Source: Datisca glomerata
Taxonomy: Eukaryota; Streptophyta; Magnoliopsida; Cucurbitales; Datiscaceae
NCBI GenBank assembly: GCA_003255025.1
Contig: QANY01013583.1
Span: 1,295,194 to 1,359,193 of the forward strand
DNA length: 64,000 nt
Direction of reading: 5' to 3'
The notes beneath the pieces are model-generated. The model saw only the letters and a program-made list of their open reading frames with translations. It had not been told where the DNA came from and searched no databases. Shown piece after piece: positions 12,123 to 25,139 of the stretch. How positions within the stretch are numbered: position 1 is the first letter of the stretch; every line of letters begins with the position of its first letter. Position numbers and translations under genes: made by a program.

Positions 12123-13092
12123 TAAAATGCTGGAACTGGTATTTTTGTGATATTTTTGTCAAAACCAAATCAAATAATGCAAGGTCATTTGCTTAGATTA
12201 ATGTTATTTGATGATACCTATAGCATATGATTAGAAATTTTAGTTTAATTTTTAGTTTATTCTTGTATAATAGTCCTTCATGAATTTTTTGGTTTGATTT
12301 TGGCTGGACACGATCAGGGGAAGAATGTATGTTAATGAGTGCCCCATTACGAATTTTGATGGTAGTATTTTGATTTTTGATTATTTGTATTTAGTATTTG
12401 TTGAAACCTTGGTTGTTGGTAAATTTTTCTCGGTTCAATTAGATTAAACAACCCAATTTTTAAAAAAAAAATTGATAACATTAGCAGCGATTTTGTAAAC
12501 CGCCGCAATATTTTTTATTTCATTAATCTTTTACCTGCAGTTTTAAACCGCCAGTATTGGTATCATAAAACCACCGCTATTGGCTAGAATTTAGCGGCGA
12601 TCCTCTGGCGGTTCAAAAAACCGCCGCTAAGACCTTTACGGTGGTAGTTTCTGCGGCGGTTTTCAATCACCGCATAATTTTTTACAGGCGGTTAAAACCG
12701 CAGTCGAAACGTTCAAAAACCGCTATAATAGGTGATTTTTCTTGTAGTGGATGAGGAGCGCTGTTGACAACCGTGAATCGCCTAGGATAGGGTTTGGGGG
12801 GAAATGAACTCGCAGCTTCGAGGGGAGTTGGGGATGTAAAAGACCTATACCGGCAGTTTCTAAACTGCCAGTAATGAGTGCAGGAACCGCTGCAATAGGT
12901 CATGAAAGGTGATTTTTTGTAACCGCCACTGAAGATGAACTTTTAGCGGTGGTCACATAACCGCTATTGAAGATGAACTTTTAGCGGCGATTATGAAAAA
13001 CCGCCGCAAATGGTTTCTACCATTTTTTTCCGCCGGTAGTTGTACCACTCGCCGGCATAGAACTGCCGACATACCTTCATTTTCTTGTAGTG
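11645..13092. mobile_element. Non-autonomous CACTA transposon, with two right ends
   Basis: The left end is cactacaggaaaaatga (11645). The right end is attttcttgtagtg (ending 13092), giving the CACTA...TAGTG termini of the En/Spm class. Another complete right end, tttttcttgtagtg, finishes at 12749. Subterminal regions are packed with both orientations of an aaaccgccgctaa-like motif, as expected of transposase-binding arrays. No transposase gene is present. The bases flanking 11645 and 13092 (aac and act) do not form a clear 3-bp target duplication, so a compound or rearranged element is likely. Confidence 0.75.
12076..12118. repeat. (AT)n microsatellite
   Basis: About 20 near-perfect AT dinucleotides lie inside the CACTA element. 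Confidence 0.95.
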
Positions 13093-13109
13093 ACTACTAT
13101 TGAATTATC

Positions 13110-13362
13110 CTGGATAAGACAATTAAGCACTAGTCTGATAGCATTTTAGTCATATCGTTGTCTTCTAATCCAATATGTCATGCTCGTACCAAACATGTTG
13201 AAATAGATTTTCATTTCATAAGGAAAAAGGTAGCTAAGGGAGATTTTGTTGTTAGTCACATTAATTCTCAAGATCAAGTTGCTGATATGTTAACTAAGAT
13301 TCTCATTATTCCTTTATTTTCTTCTCTTCAAAGCAAACTGTTACTCCCTTTAGGTAGTATCA
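13110..13362 (+). pseudogene. Copia RNase H C-terminal tail
   Basis: The frame reads SNPICHARTKHVEIDFHFIR near 13160, then VAKGDFVVSHINSQDQVAD, the C-terminal end of copia polyproteins. It resumes the element interrupted near 10630 and leads into the polypurine tract. Confidence 0.8.
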
Positions 13363-13375
13363 GTTTGAGGGGGCA
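13363..13375 (+). other. Polypurine tract of the copia element
   Basis: gtttgagggggca sits directly before the 3' LTR. Confidence 0.8.
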
Positions 13376-13644
13376 TAATATAAATAACATCAGTATATTG
13401 TACTTAAGTGTATTGTACTCAGTAGCTTATGTTGTACTTGACAGTTTAAATTAGAGTTCGTTATATTCTGTTAGTAGCTCAACTATGAGACTTGTACTCT
13501 TGCTACGAATATAGCAAGTATCACCCATGTAACTTAATGAAGTGTATCAGTACGAACACATTTAATTCAATTTGTATATTTCCCATCTGCATCTTCTCCT
13601 TCATTATTTCTCTTCAAGAACCTATCTTTCTCTACCTTTCTACA
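13376..13644 (+). repeat. 3' LTR of the 8.2-13.6 kb copia element
   Basis: 269 bp, starting taatat and ending tctaca. It is longer than the 5' copy mainly because of a small duplication near 13399 (tattgtacttaagtg before tattgtactcagtag). Confidence 0.85.
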
Positions 13645-13649
13645 ATATA

Positions 13650-15729
13650 TTTTATATTTATTTTTTCATGTTTTTCAACTTTCCCATTTCTCATTTTCTC
13701 TCCAATCCAGTATCTATCATCAGTCTTGTTTAGTTTACATGATATAGTTTAAATTGTGAGTTGTTATTGTAATTAAAAAAAACTTTTTAACTTTTTGATA
13801 ACATGTCTAATTTAATTCTTTGATAAAGCTCTTGAAAAAGAAATAGTTTGATGGGTCATAGAATCTGACCGGATTGATCAATTATTTTAGAGTTCAATTT
13901 ATATACACATAATTATTCTATTCGGTTTTTATTATAACAAAATGAAGAATTTTGGTGCGGTCTAGTTTTTATGTTAAAACCAGATTAAACTGACCACGCA
14001 CGCTTGTACCGTCAATTAAAGATCTATCCATAATACTAGGGTAAAATAACCAGTACGGTATAAAAGAGTTTACCGTGTTCTATCTTTCTGTACTATTTAT
14101 TTGTTGCTCATGTAAGAATTCTGCGATACCCTGTAATTGAGAACTGGAGAACGACCCATCAATTAATTGTCAAAAATAAAAAGAGGGATGGTGAAGAGGA
14201 GATGTGGGGGACATTTCAATGACGCTGTCCTTCACAAGCATCTCTTACTGTGGGCAACTATTTTGGCTTAAAGCTGAAGCCACAGAGTCAAAGACAAGCA
14301 CGAAGCCTAAAGCCAAGATAAAAAAGCTTTTGAAAACGACTTTTAAAAGAGAGCTTAGATGTAAAGAAAATAGCACATGGGTTACAACAATAAACTTTAA
14401 CGCGTGTCACTTCCCCTAAAGTGTCCCCTTATAGGACCACAGGTCCACAGGTACGGTCTATAGATGTACATTTATTTTTCTTATTTTATTGTATTAAGAG
14501 TTTTCTCAAACCTGCCAACCAATCAGGGATCCAGATCTTTACATAACCTGTTATTGTAGCCGCCACAAATATTTTTGGAAAATTAAGCCACTTGATTGGT
14601 ATTTCAATTTAATTATCTTTAAAAAAAATAAAAAATGACTTGAAAGTAAGCTTATCAATGCTAATCTTAATTAATTTTGAAAAATATTTATGACTAAATT
14701 GTCACAAAATTTATGCATACACAATTCTTGAATACTATTAATTACATTTTTACTAAACATTTTCATTTCTGAATCTCAAACGAGAATAATTCTTATCTAC
14801 TTATGCATGAGTGAAATTTTACATGTATGATTTATTAAATTTTAAAACAAATTATTTGTGGGAAAGAGAATATCTATATTTAAAAAAAACCAGCATGTAA
14901 GTTCTCCACGAGTAATATAGAAAAGTTTCTCCAACATTTGATTTTTACGATATCTAATATAATATCTTAAACGACCGAAAAGCTTTAAGTCAAAAGTCAA
15001 TTAAATGTTATCCAGACTAAATATTGCCGTTTTGGTTAGAGTCCCACTGGCCTAAGATAAAAGATATTGTTGTCACTTAACCCTAAAAAAATGATAACAA
15101 AACGAAACTCACATTAAAGAAAGCACATTGTCATTTAGCTTTCTTATATTTCTTCTTATGTACAATTTTATCTGAAAGAACCAAAGCATGTATGCCTCAA
15201 TATGTCCTTTGCGTAAAACTCATAACTACCTTGTCCTTGAGTGGAATTAGTTCATTGAATGTGTATGTGTGAGGGGTCGATATATAGGATAAGGGCTACT
15301 TCATATGGATAGAATCTGGGGATGTGGGACTTGGGAGTCTGGGACTAGTGTGAGTGAACGACATGTGGAGTTTCGTTATTGAGTTAAAAGGGAGGGACAA
15401 CTTCAACGAGACTTGCCCTTCATTCGGTAGGAGGAGAGACAAAAAAAAAGTGTGACGATGAACGTCACTTGACTATAAATATATTTCTCTTAAATGTTCT
15501 AAAAATAGGTTAATTAGACCCTCATCTATATAAAGACTGATATGTTTATGATACCATCTTATCCATTAATTTCACGATCAAGAAGTCGATATTTACAAAA
15601 AAATTCTATTGTAAAAATGAAAGTGAGACGAGGAACATATTGACTATAGAAAATTATATTCCTTTTTAGTTAACTCTGGTTTACCATATAGTCAAGGAAG
15701 GTAAGAAAGGATAAGTATGAAAATCAAAT

Positions 15730-15779
<50 letters not shown>

Positions 15780-18700
15780 AGAGAGAAATATAATTTTTAA
15801 TGAAGCTCTGACAGCTTAAGTTAATTGCGTCCTAATCATCAATGAATTGTTTAATGAAGTAAAGACAATAAAGAAAGGCGAATAGCTAGAGATGCGCATG
15901 GCATGGCTTGGATTCCCTTTAGTTTTGCTTTTGCATTGTTCATAAGTTTATAGTTAATTGAGTTCTTGCTTTCAACTTAATTCTTGCTTTCAAGTTAATT
16001 AATTGGACAAAATGGCTTAAACTAATCGGTGTCATCTTTATCCCGACATTTCCACCCCATGTTTCCCTTCTTCCAACTTCAATTAGACCTCATAAACTAT
16101 TGAGTAATGATCACAATTTCCATTTACTAATTTCTCAAAATTAAACTCATCATCCCCTCCATTTCAAACAAAATAAAATTCACTATCTTACCAATTATCT
16201 TACTATTTACTAATATGGGTTCGTCTCAGATCACTTATACTACATTAAAAAATTTCTGATTTCATGTTATGGTACACTAAAATAAATTGTGGCCGCTTAG
16301 ATCCTCCTTACGTAATTTTTGAAAAACAATCTTCTTACAGAGAGGAATTATGAATTTATGATGGAATATTTTTTTTTCCATTAAGGCTAAATTTTCTGTC
16401 CCATTGCCATTTTATCATCTTCTACACATAGGCTGTTTTTTCCATGTTTTCATCAAGCAAGCAATAGCATATGGCCAAAAGAAATGGACAACAGATTTAT
16501 TGCATTTTTAAATTGATGCAAAATACAGTTCCAGGTTTCCCTCAATGGACACTCAGCTCGTTAATGCTAGGCTTTCTCTATCCCATGCATGGGGTTTGGG
16601 TAAAATTTAAATTAATAAATAAAACAACAACTCTCAATTTTTAAGGATTTTTTTTTATAACTTTAGCTTAATTTACGCCTTAATTTAAGGCATTATGTAC
16701 GTGGGATATGACTAAGTGTACAGTTTAGACACGAACTTCAAGGTTTTAATTGAAACTTTCGTACCAACCATTCTACAAATATCAGATTTGTTTAGAATTG
16801 GAAATAAGAGAGAGCATAAGAATCAAACCCCGATCGTGCAGCTAAATTACACTCGTACAAATTCACTAAACATTAAGAACAATTGAGTTATAATTAGCGG
16901 TTTATATGCAACAGTTAACATAAATCCAAAAAACTTATCAAAGGGAATTAATTTTCTCTACTCACAAATTGTAGAAATGATGAACCTGTTGGTTCTGATC
17001 TTGGATGGAAAAGTGATGAGTTTTAGAGATGATGAACCTTTCTGGTTCTGATCTTGTATTGAAGGAAAAATTATATTTGTTTACAATGAGGGATGATGTA
17101 TATATACAAATGATTCTAACGGTTGCTTATGATCTCCTATGGTTCCAACGGATGCCTACTTGTAGCCTGAAATCATTTTTTACCAGAAATGGTTAGACAC
17201 CCACTGTGTTTAGGAAAGTCTCTGTTCTGCTTCCCTCTTTTGTCTATGATGAAGATTTTCTTCTGAGGCTGCAGCTTTTCTTTCTTCAACACAAATGATT
17301 CATAATGTGAATAAAAAAGAATGAAAGAAGTATTCAAGATTGCATCTCTTCCCCCTTAGGTATGTACATTGAACATATTTATAAGCTTCTTTCTACCCGC
17401 AGTTTTACAAAATAATAGTCGTATCTAAGCAAATTTTATATCCTTATAGATTAAAGAAACGTAACAGTCAGAGTAACAGTTTCGATTGAGTTTTATTTCC
17501 TTTCCACTTTCCTTGCTACCACATTGTTACAATATCTTTGATTGCCTCCCTTCATGTTGGGCTCCTAAGTGATTTCTTATTCATTTGCTTAGTTATTTGA
17601 TGACGGCTTATCAATTATTGAAAATGGTTTATTATACAATAACATATAAGTTAGTATTAAAATAGAACTCTTCATCACATTAATTTGGATCCCCTCTTGT
17701 TCTAAGAATATGAGAGAATCTATTATATCTGAATCGTCAATTTTAAGAATGGACGACTCATATTTAATATAAAAAATAAAAAATAAAACAAAAACAAAAA
17801 ACTGTTTTATTATCTCAACACATGTTGGATGGAGATGGAGTGGCATCTAAATCCTCATCACATAGTCCTGAGTCCAGCACGTGTAATTGGTAGGATAAAG
17901 TGAAGGAAGAGTAAAAACCCAATTCATATCAAATCCATCCTATGGTGAAAAAGATAGAGTAGTCAACTACTTAGAAAGTAAAACCACATAAAGAGTTTGC
18001 TTTTTAATCTTTTTTTTCCCCTTCCTTTTCCACATGGAGGCATTAAGATTAGGTACTAGCCTTAGCTTGTCACTTCCATTAACGCAAAAATCAACAATTT
18101 TAAAGTAAAGATTATTTCCTATTTTTTTAAAGCAACAAATCTCCAAACAGCTACTTCGATCACTATCTTTAAAAAGTTTAATATAATTAATCAAAGATTC
18201 TAAACTTACATAAACCCCTAACTAAACATATATTATTGATAATATCAGATTAAAAATAGAGTTTTTATGAAACGTGGATGGTTGATAAATTGGGATGTGG
18301 CATTAGTTCCATTCTTTCATTTTGTTTAAAATAACTAATAATTAATTTCACAGAACTCTAGGGGGGTTTCCAATTAGCTGTCTTTATTTTTCTTTATGCG
18401 TAAACAACCTGATTAGCTTTAGCACATGGTTGCCCACTGCTACTGCCAGATTATTTTAGGACTGTTCTATGTATGACTTATAAATTTCTCTTTTTAATTC
18501 TTGTGTGTGAGTTTTGATTTAATTATGGATTAAGCATGTGTACATATGTACAAAGATGTCTAGTTAAAAAAAAGTTACACCAATCTAGTCAGTAGCATAT
18601 GTGTCTAATTTTATGGTGATTAAAAAACAAAATACCTACATTTTGGGAAAGGACATATACCATCAATTGGGTACTTCTAGGCCACTTACATGTATAAAAA

Positions 18701-19468
18701 TATAAACTTCAATTCTGTCACAATTCATTCCTTTTTTTTGAACCAATTAGGAAGAAATTGTTCTTTCTCTCTTCATTTAAATCCAGTTGGTCATAGACTT
18801 AACATTATCTCATGCATTATCTATTTCGATTAGAACATTTTAGGTTTAGAAGAATCGTTAAAAGTTGAATAAGAAATGGAAAGTATCTATTAATCTCTTT
18901 CTATCCTTAAAGACATTTTATCTCAATATCTATTAGTATCTCTTATTTATGACGACTTTTGAATAAAAAAAATTGTTGATGTTAAAACTCTACTATCAAT
19001 TATTATCATGACACGAGTAAGAACTTAAAAATAAGAAAAGGAAAGTAAGTGTAGTCAATTAGATTCCGACACTCAAATTAGTGATAATGTTTTGACAGAG
19101 TCGTAAGAATAAAGAGCTAGAAATCGAATAATTTATTAGGAGCCATGCACAATGTATATATATGAAAAATTGGGCAGCGTCTTGGTGGATCTAAAGGCAA
19201 TAATCCTAGAATATGCCATATAAGTTTGGCTATTAGTGGTTTGCATCTGTCTGGAAAAAGTTATTCCATCCCATTAAACCATCATGAATCGAGCGGGACA
19301 AAACGGGATGGAACGAGGATTGTTTGCCTTGAACGGGACAAAACGAGGCGTCGGAAGAAGTTCAAAAAAAATAATCGTCATTTCCAGACTAGTAAAACGA
19401 CAACGTTTAATTATATGTTTTTTTATATTAGGTTAAATGCAACTTACTTCCACTAACTTTTTCATACA
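13650..19468. other. Noncoding interval, no gene recognised
   Basis: 5.8 kb of AT-rich DNA without a supportable gene. About 13840-14030 has accgg/ggtttaa-type motifs of a decayed MITE. About 16978-17060 contains a near-duplicate of a 'gatgatgaacct..tggttctgatcttg' block and a gatgtatatatac box about 35 bases later, which may mark an old LTR. The short frames at 14204-14419, 17589-17846 and 17967-18194 resemble no known protein. Near 19285-19350 a gaacgggacaaaacg motif occurs twice. Confidence 0.5.
15731..15786. repeat. (GA)n microsatellite
   Basis: A run of GA dinucleotides with one ggggca interruption near 15768. Confidence 0.95.
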
Positions 19469-19754
19469 TGAAAGCTTTTAGAGAAGCTTGAGGAAGAAGA
19501 AGATGAATGCGAGAGAGAAACAGAAGGGAAGGAGAAGGAAAAATCAAGAAAAGAAAACTTTAATAATTCTAATTAACCTTGAAAATAAAAATAGTACAGA
19601 AACTATATATCTTGAGATAGTTACAGAAACTATATATCTTGAGATAGTTACAATCAAAATAGAAGCTAACTAAAACTTATAAAGGTATAAAAAGATAGTT
19701 ATCATGCACGTGAAAAATGCATGATAAGCATAGCTAATAATAAGACAGCTAACA
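19469..19754 (-). repeat. 3' LTR of the minus-strand copia element
   Basis: 286 bp, matching 24014-24273. It is longer because of a tandem copy of gaaactatatatcttgagat plus the following agttaca, near 19599-19652. It lies next to the polypurine tract complement (cccccttcaaactgatgc, 19756-19773). Confidence 0.9.
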
Positions 19755-19774
19755 ACCCCCTTCAAACTGATGCT

Positions 19775-22700
19775 ACAAGAGAAGGAAGCGACAATTTGGA
19801 TTCAATAGAGTTAAAAGTAGCATAAGGAAAAGCTTTGGTAAATATGTCAGCTAATTGATCCTAGGAGCATATATAGCTAACAACTAAATCCTTTTTGGCT
19901 ACCTTTTTTTGAATAAAATGATAATCTACCTTGGTTCGTGCGTGAAACACTGGATTGGAGGCAAGTGAGATTGCTGAAATATTGTCACACCACAGTTGAG
20001 GAGTAGCAGAGAGAGGAATGTGAAAATCTTTTAGCAATTGCCTTATCTAAGATATTTCAGCAGCAGTATTTGCAAGACTCTTGTACTCAGCTTCTGTAGT
20101 AGAACGTGCCACAATTGTTTACTTCTTTGAAGACCAAGAAATGAGATTGCTGCCAAGGAAAATTACAACCCCAGATGTTGATCATCGATCATTATAGTCA
20201 CCTACCTAGTCTACATCAGTGTAGGAATTCAAAGAGAAGCTTCCTTTCTGAAATAAAAGACCATGATCTGAGGTCCCCTTGAGATACCTCAGTGTCCTTT
20301 TAACTTATGCAAGATGGACTGTGGTGGGATGATGCATGAATTGACACACCTTATTGACAGAAAATGTGATGCCTGGGCGTGTAAATGTGAGATATTGGAG
20401 TCCTCCAACAAGAATTCTGTAGTTTGTAGGATCTGAATGAGCTATAACATTCTTGTCATAGAGATTTGCCTTGGTGGACATAGGAGTTCTGCAAGTTTTT
20501 GCATTAGTTAAACCAACTTTATCAAGAAGAGTTGCAACTTACTTTCGCTGATGAATATGTATCCCTTTGGAGTTTTGAGTGACTTGCAACCCAAGAAAAA
20601 ACTTGACAGATCCAAGATATGTCATTTCAAGCTCAATATTAAGGTTATGAACAAGATCTCTAATAACAGAAGATTGATTGCCAGTTAAAATTATGTCATC
20701 TACATATAGTAGTAAATAGATAATAGTGGCATCAGACTTATAGACAAATAATGAGCTATCAGCATTAGAGGCAGTAAATCCTAAACTAGTAAGATAGGAG
20801 GTAAACCTCTCAAACTAGACTCTTAGAGCCAGTTTGGGACCATATAAGGATTTATGCAATTTACAAACACAAGTAGGATGGTCAGGATCTACAAAGCCTT
20901 GTGGCTGAGACATATATACATCTTCTTGAAGATGTCCATGCAAAAAGAAATTCTTTACATCTAATTAATGTAAAGGCCAAGAAAACTGTGTAGCTATGGA
21001 AAATAAAGTTCTTACAGTGGTAGATTTTATAATAGGGCTGAATGTTTTAGCATAATCTATGTTAGGTTGTTGGTTAAACCATTTGGCCACCAACCTAGCT
21101 TTATACCTTGATATAGAACCATCAGGGTTGTGCTTCAACCTGTAAACTCATTTACAACCAACTATATTCTTATTAGGAGGTAGGGGAGTAAGAGACCATG
21201 TACCTTTTTTTTGTAAAGCATTAATTTCTTCTATCATTGTTGTTCTCCAGTTAAGAGACTTAGACGCAGTAGTAAAAAAGTTTAGTTCAGTTTCATTGCT
21301 GCCAAGTTTAATAGCCTGTGAAGTAGTAAGGTAGACCCTTTTCTTACTAATACCCGACTTTGATCGGGTTTGCATAAGATGAGTATTATTAGTTTGAGTG
21401 AAAAAAGAATTAGAAGGAGTTACAACAGTGTTAGAAGAAGAAGAAGGGATGCTGACAGAAGCAGTGGAAGTGTCAGAAGGGATGGGGGCAAATCTATGAT
21501 ATAGAGTTTATATGCATTATATTTTCAGGTAGAGTAGATGAAGAAGAAGTAGAATGAGGTGAAGTGGAAGAGATAGGATTTGTAGGTAGAGTTGTATGCA
21601 AAGAAGAGTAAAAGAGAGGTAATGAAGGAGCAATGAAGCTAGTTTGGACAGTATTGGTGCTAAGAGTAGGTATATCAGTAGCAAGATTCTTAAAGGAAAG
21701 CTATTTTCATAAAAAAGAACATATCTCCTAAAAATTAACTTATTAGTAACATGTCTACTAAGAAGAGAATAACCAAGAAAAATGTGCAAAGCAGATATGA
21801 GTTGAAGTTTATGAGAATTATAAGGCTTAAGCAAAGGAAAACAAGCACAACCAAAGACCTTTAACATGGAGTAATTTGGTAGCTTACCAAAAAGACATTC
21901 AGAAGGAGATTTATTCTGTAAAGTAAGAGTAGGCAATCTGTTAATAATATAAACAACAGTATAGAAGGCATGATACCAGAAATGCAAAGGAAGAAAAACA
22001 TGTATCATAAGACTTAGAGCAGTATCAATAATATGCCTATGTTTTCTTTCAGCCACCCCATTTTGCTCAAGGGTTTAAGGGTAAGAAATTTGATGTTCTA
22101 TGCCTTTAGAAGAGAAGAAGGTAGCTAATTTCTTGTTTTTATACTCCCCTTCCCCATCAGACCTAAAAACTTTATGTTTAGCATTTAACAGATTTTCAAC
22201 ATAAAGGATAAACTTCTGCAGAACATAAAAAACCTCAGATTTTGCAAAAGAGGACCAAGTATATCTAGTGGTAGTATCTACAAATGAAATATAATATTTG
22301 AAGCCTTCAAATGATGTTGTGGGAGCAGGGCCCCAAACATCACTATGAAGAAGTTCAAGCGGAGAAATAAAAAGAGAGTGGGACAGAGAGAAAGGTAACT
22401 TTGTCATTTTTGCATTTATGCAATTAGAGCACATACAAGATTTAGAAGATATAAAGGCATACGAGCCTTATTCAAAACAAGTTTCAACATAGCATCAAAG
22501 GGATGCCCGAATCTACTATGCCACAAGATATTAGAAATTGTACTGCCAAGGCAAGCAACAAGGATGCTTGATTGCTGTTTCTTAGAAATTTGATCCTGAA
22601 CGAAAAAGGGTAAGGGGTATAGCCCATTCTCACTGGGTCATATGAAGATAATTCTCCCTGTTGCTTTGTTCTGGATACAAAACTGGTCAATATTAAATGT

Positions 22701-23930
22701 AAAGAAACAATTTTTATCTTTGCAAAACTTGTTAACATATAGTAAATTTGCAGCAAGTTTAGGCACATAAAGAATATGCTTAAGTAAGAATTTGTAATTG
22801 TTAGCAAGAATTTGACCATAACCTGAGTGTGTGATGTCCAGTAGTTGCCCATTACCTATAGCGACAGTATCCTCACCATTGTATTGCTCATAAGAAGTTA
22901 GGTTGGAGAGCTCAGAGGTGAGATGAGTATTATATCCAGTGTCTGAGAGCTAAGAAACTTGCTTTGTGTTGTCTTGATTGGTGCCTGAGAAAGTGGCAGC
23001 CATGACAACAAGTTTGGCTGGGGGGTGCCTCCCTTGATAGACATAATTCATTTTATGAAAACAGTCTATGGCAGTATGACCAGATTTATTGCAAATTTGA
23101 CATTGGGGCCTTTGATCAATATAGTTCTGAGTGGTATTTTGAGAAGAAAAATATGAAGTGGAAATAATAGGGTTGGACAGCAAACCTGGACCAAGATTGC
23201 CTCTACCTCTATTAGCATTATTTCTACCAGTGTTTTGATTTCCATTGCCACGAAAGGGTCTGTTGCCTCTACCTTTGTTAGAGAAGCCACCTCTAAAGTG
23301 ATTAACAACCATTACCGTGGTTTGAAGTTGAACATCTTGGTCTAGTCATTTAAAGACCGTTCTTCTTCTTTCAAAAGGACATGAAGCTCTTCTAGGTGAA
23401 TGGGCTTAGATATTGTTCTAATAGATGTCTTGAAAGGTCCATATTCTGAGGAGAGACCATTTAGAGTGTAGAGGGGATTGTCTTCATCGTCGATGATCAT
23501 AGAGACAACCAAGAGTTTATCTATGGCTTCCTTAATTCTTTGAACATAGTCATTAACAGATTCATTGCCCTTCTTTGAGATGGATTGCAGTTCATATTTC
23601 AGATGAAGGATATTTGATCAAGTCAAAGAAGAGTACCTTCTTTCGAGTGAAGCCCAAAATTCTTGGGAAGTCTTGTAGCCCACAACACAAGAGAGAACAG
23701 TCTGAGACAAAGTGGTGTTAATCAGTGTCATAAGTGCTTGATCTTGAGCGATCCAAGCATGATATTTTGGATCAATTTTGTCTGTGGGTTCACCTTTCTC
23801 ATTTTTCAGAAACTTGCATGGACATGGATGAGATCCATCTACAAATTCGAAGAGTGCATGAGCCTTGAGAATGGTAGAAATTTGATATCACCATAGAGCA
23901 TATTTCGTCGAATCTAATCTGACAGAGATT
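19775..23930 (-). pseudogene. Broken copia gag-pol
   Basis: Reading from high to low coordinates: gag (about 23930-22950) ends with the zinc knuckle CQICNKSGHTAIDC near 23065-23105, preceded by a Gly/Arg/Asn-rich stretch. The protease-like region (about 22960-22690) keeps DTGYNTHLTS in place of DSGA. The pre-integrase zinc part and integrase core (22434-22075) contain LLHSDVWGPAP, FVDTTTRYTWS and FRSDGEGEY. The next open segment, 22056-21517, begins AERKHRHIIDTALSL and covers the integrase C-terminus. Reverse transcriptase starts in 21375-21148 (WRTTMIEEINALQKKGTWSL) and continues with many stops, keeping a trace of YVDD near 20700. RNase H remnants lie at 20400-19775. At least five frame breaks rule out a working polyprotein. 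Confidence 0.85.
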
Positions 23931-24001
23931 AGATTACATATATTTGAAAGAAGAAAGATTGAAGAAGGGGGATTTTCCATGAGGGACGTGTGTCCTTTAT
24001 T

Positions 24002-24013
24002 GCTCTGATACCA
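24002..24013 (-). promoter_or_regulatory. Primer binding site, initiator-Met tRNA
   Basis: The plus strand reads gctctgatacca, the complement of the usual copia primer site, directly next to the 5' LTR. Confidence 0.9.
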
Positions 24014-24273
24014 TGAAAGCTTTCAGAGAAGCTTGAGGAAGAAGAAGATGAATGCAAGAGAGAAACAAAAAGGAAGGAGATGGAAGAATCAAGAAAAGAA
24101 AACTTTAATAATTCTAATTAACCTTGAAAACCAAAACACTACATAAACTGTATATCTTGAGATAGTTACAATCAGAACAGATTCTAACTAAAACTTACAA
24201 AGGGATAAAAAGATAGTTATCATGCACGTGGCAAATGTATGATAAGCATTCACTAATAATAAGATATCTAACA
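24014..24273 (-). repeat. 5' LTR of the minus-strand copia element
   Basis: 260 bp. On the minus strand it starts tgttag and ends in ca. It closely matches the LTR at 19469-19754. Confidence 0.9.
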
Positions 24274-24278
24274 ATGCA

Positions 24279-25139
24279 GACAAATCACACCCACTGAATT
24301 ATACTGTACAAATTTTTGTTATTCTATATGCAATCATATAAGTATATTTGTATTGAAAGACATAAAATGAATCTATATGAATCTAAAAATTAATCTACAA
24401 AACTACAGACCAATTAATGATAAAATTTATGGATTGAAAGAAGTAATAACCAACCGAGCCGAGCCCTTTGTGCTTGAGGACGTCAACCTATGTTTCTCAA
24501 GATGCAATAATGGAACTAGTATGGTCGTGCCACGACAGTTACTCTCACGAGCTAAACACGTACTCAAACTCTACCACACTATAATTGGAAGCCCAGAACT
24601 ACTAGACAAATTCTAAGAACCAATCAACTAGAAAAAATCACGAAAGAGAGAGAGGAGATTCTTTGTTGTGTGTGTCGTGTTTCTGTGAAATGAAGAAGGA
24701 AGAGTGCCAATTCATAGTCACATAGGGGGCAATGCTAGAAAATGTGAATTAAATTAGTTTTTAGTTTGTAAAATAAAATTGAATTTAATCAGTCAGTTTC
24801 AATATTAAACTGCAATCTTACTTTTGAAAAAATTAGAGATCGAAGAAGCAAAACTCGAGACTATACAAGCTTGGATCAAATTGTCCGACATTCATGTCTA
24901 CATGTCACAATAACACACAAGTTCAAAGACCGATTAAAGCTGCATACCAGAGGATTCGCACCGCTGTGAGAGAGCACCTATGCTATACATGGTTATCCAC
25001 CTAGTGAGGAAATCGTATATAAACATGAGTTGGTCTTAATCTCTTTTCCAAGAGACAAGTGTAATCCTATTACATTTTCCCAAAACTATATGATTCAATG
25101 AGTGCATTTTTCGTTGGATCGAGTTTTAAAATTTAAAAA
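24279..25139. other. Noncoding DNA, no gene recognised
   Basis: The open frame at 24377-24616 (+) has no familiar motif. The interval probably continues the sequence into which the copia element inserted, then grades into LTR-like sequence. Confidence 0.4.

Larger units (their letters stand above)
8247..13644 (+). mobile_element. Ty1/copia retrotransposon with nested insertion
   Basis: A complete but dead copia element lies between identical 5-bp flanks ATATA (8242-8246 and 13645-13649). It has a 5' LTR, primer site, gag and integrase remnants, the RNase H tail, a polypurine tract and a 3' LTR. The reverse transcriptase region is missing: the coding trace breaks near 10630 and resumes near 13120, with foreign DNA between. 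The gag and protease spacing resembles that of the minus-strand element at 19469-24273, so both probably come from related lineages. Confidence 0.85.
19469..24273 (-). mobile_element. Ty1/copia retrotransposon, minus strand
   Basis: This element of about 4.8 kb has two LTRs, a primer site and a polypurine tract, all on the minus strand. Flanking 5-mers are ATACA on the left (19464-19468) and ATGCA on the right (24274-24278), one mismatch from a target duplication. The coding part is broken by stops and frameshifts, so it is not autonomous now. Order on the minus strand is gag, protease, integrase, reverse transcriptase, RNase H. Confidence 0.9.
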
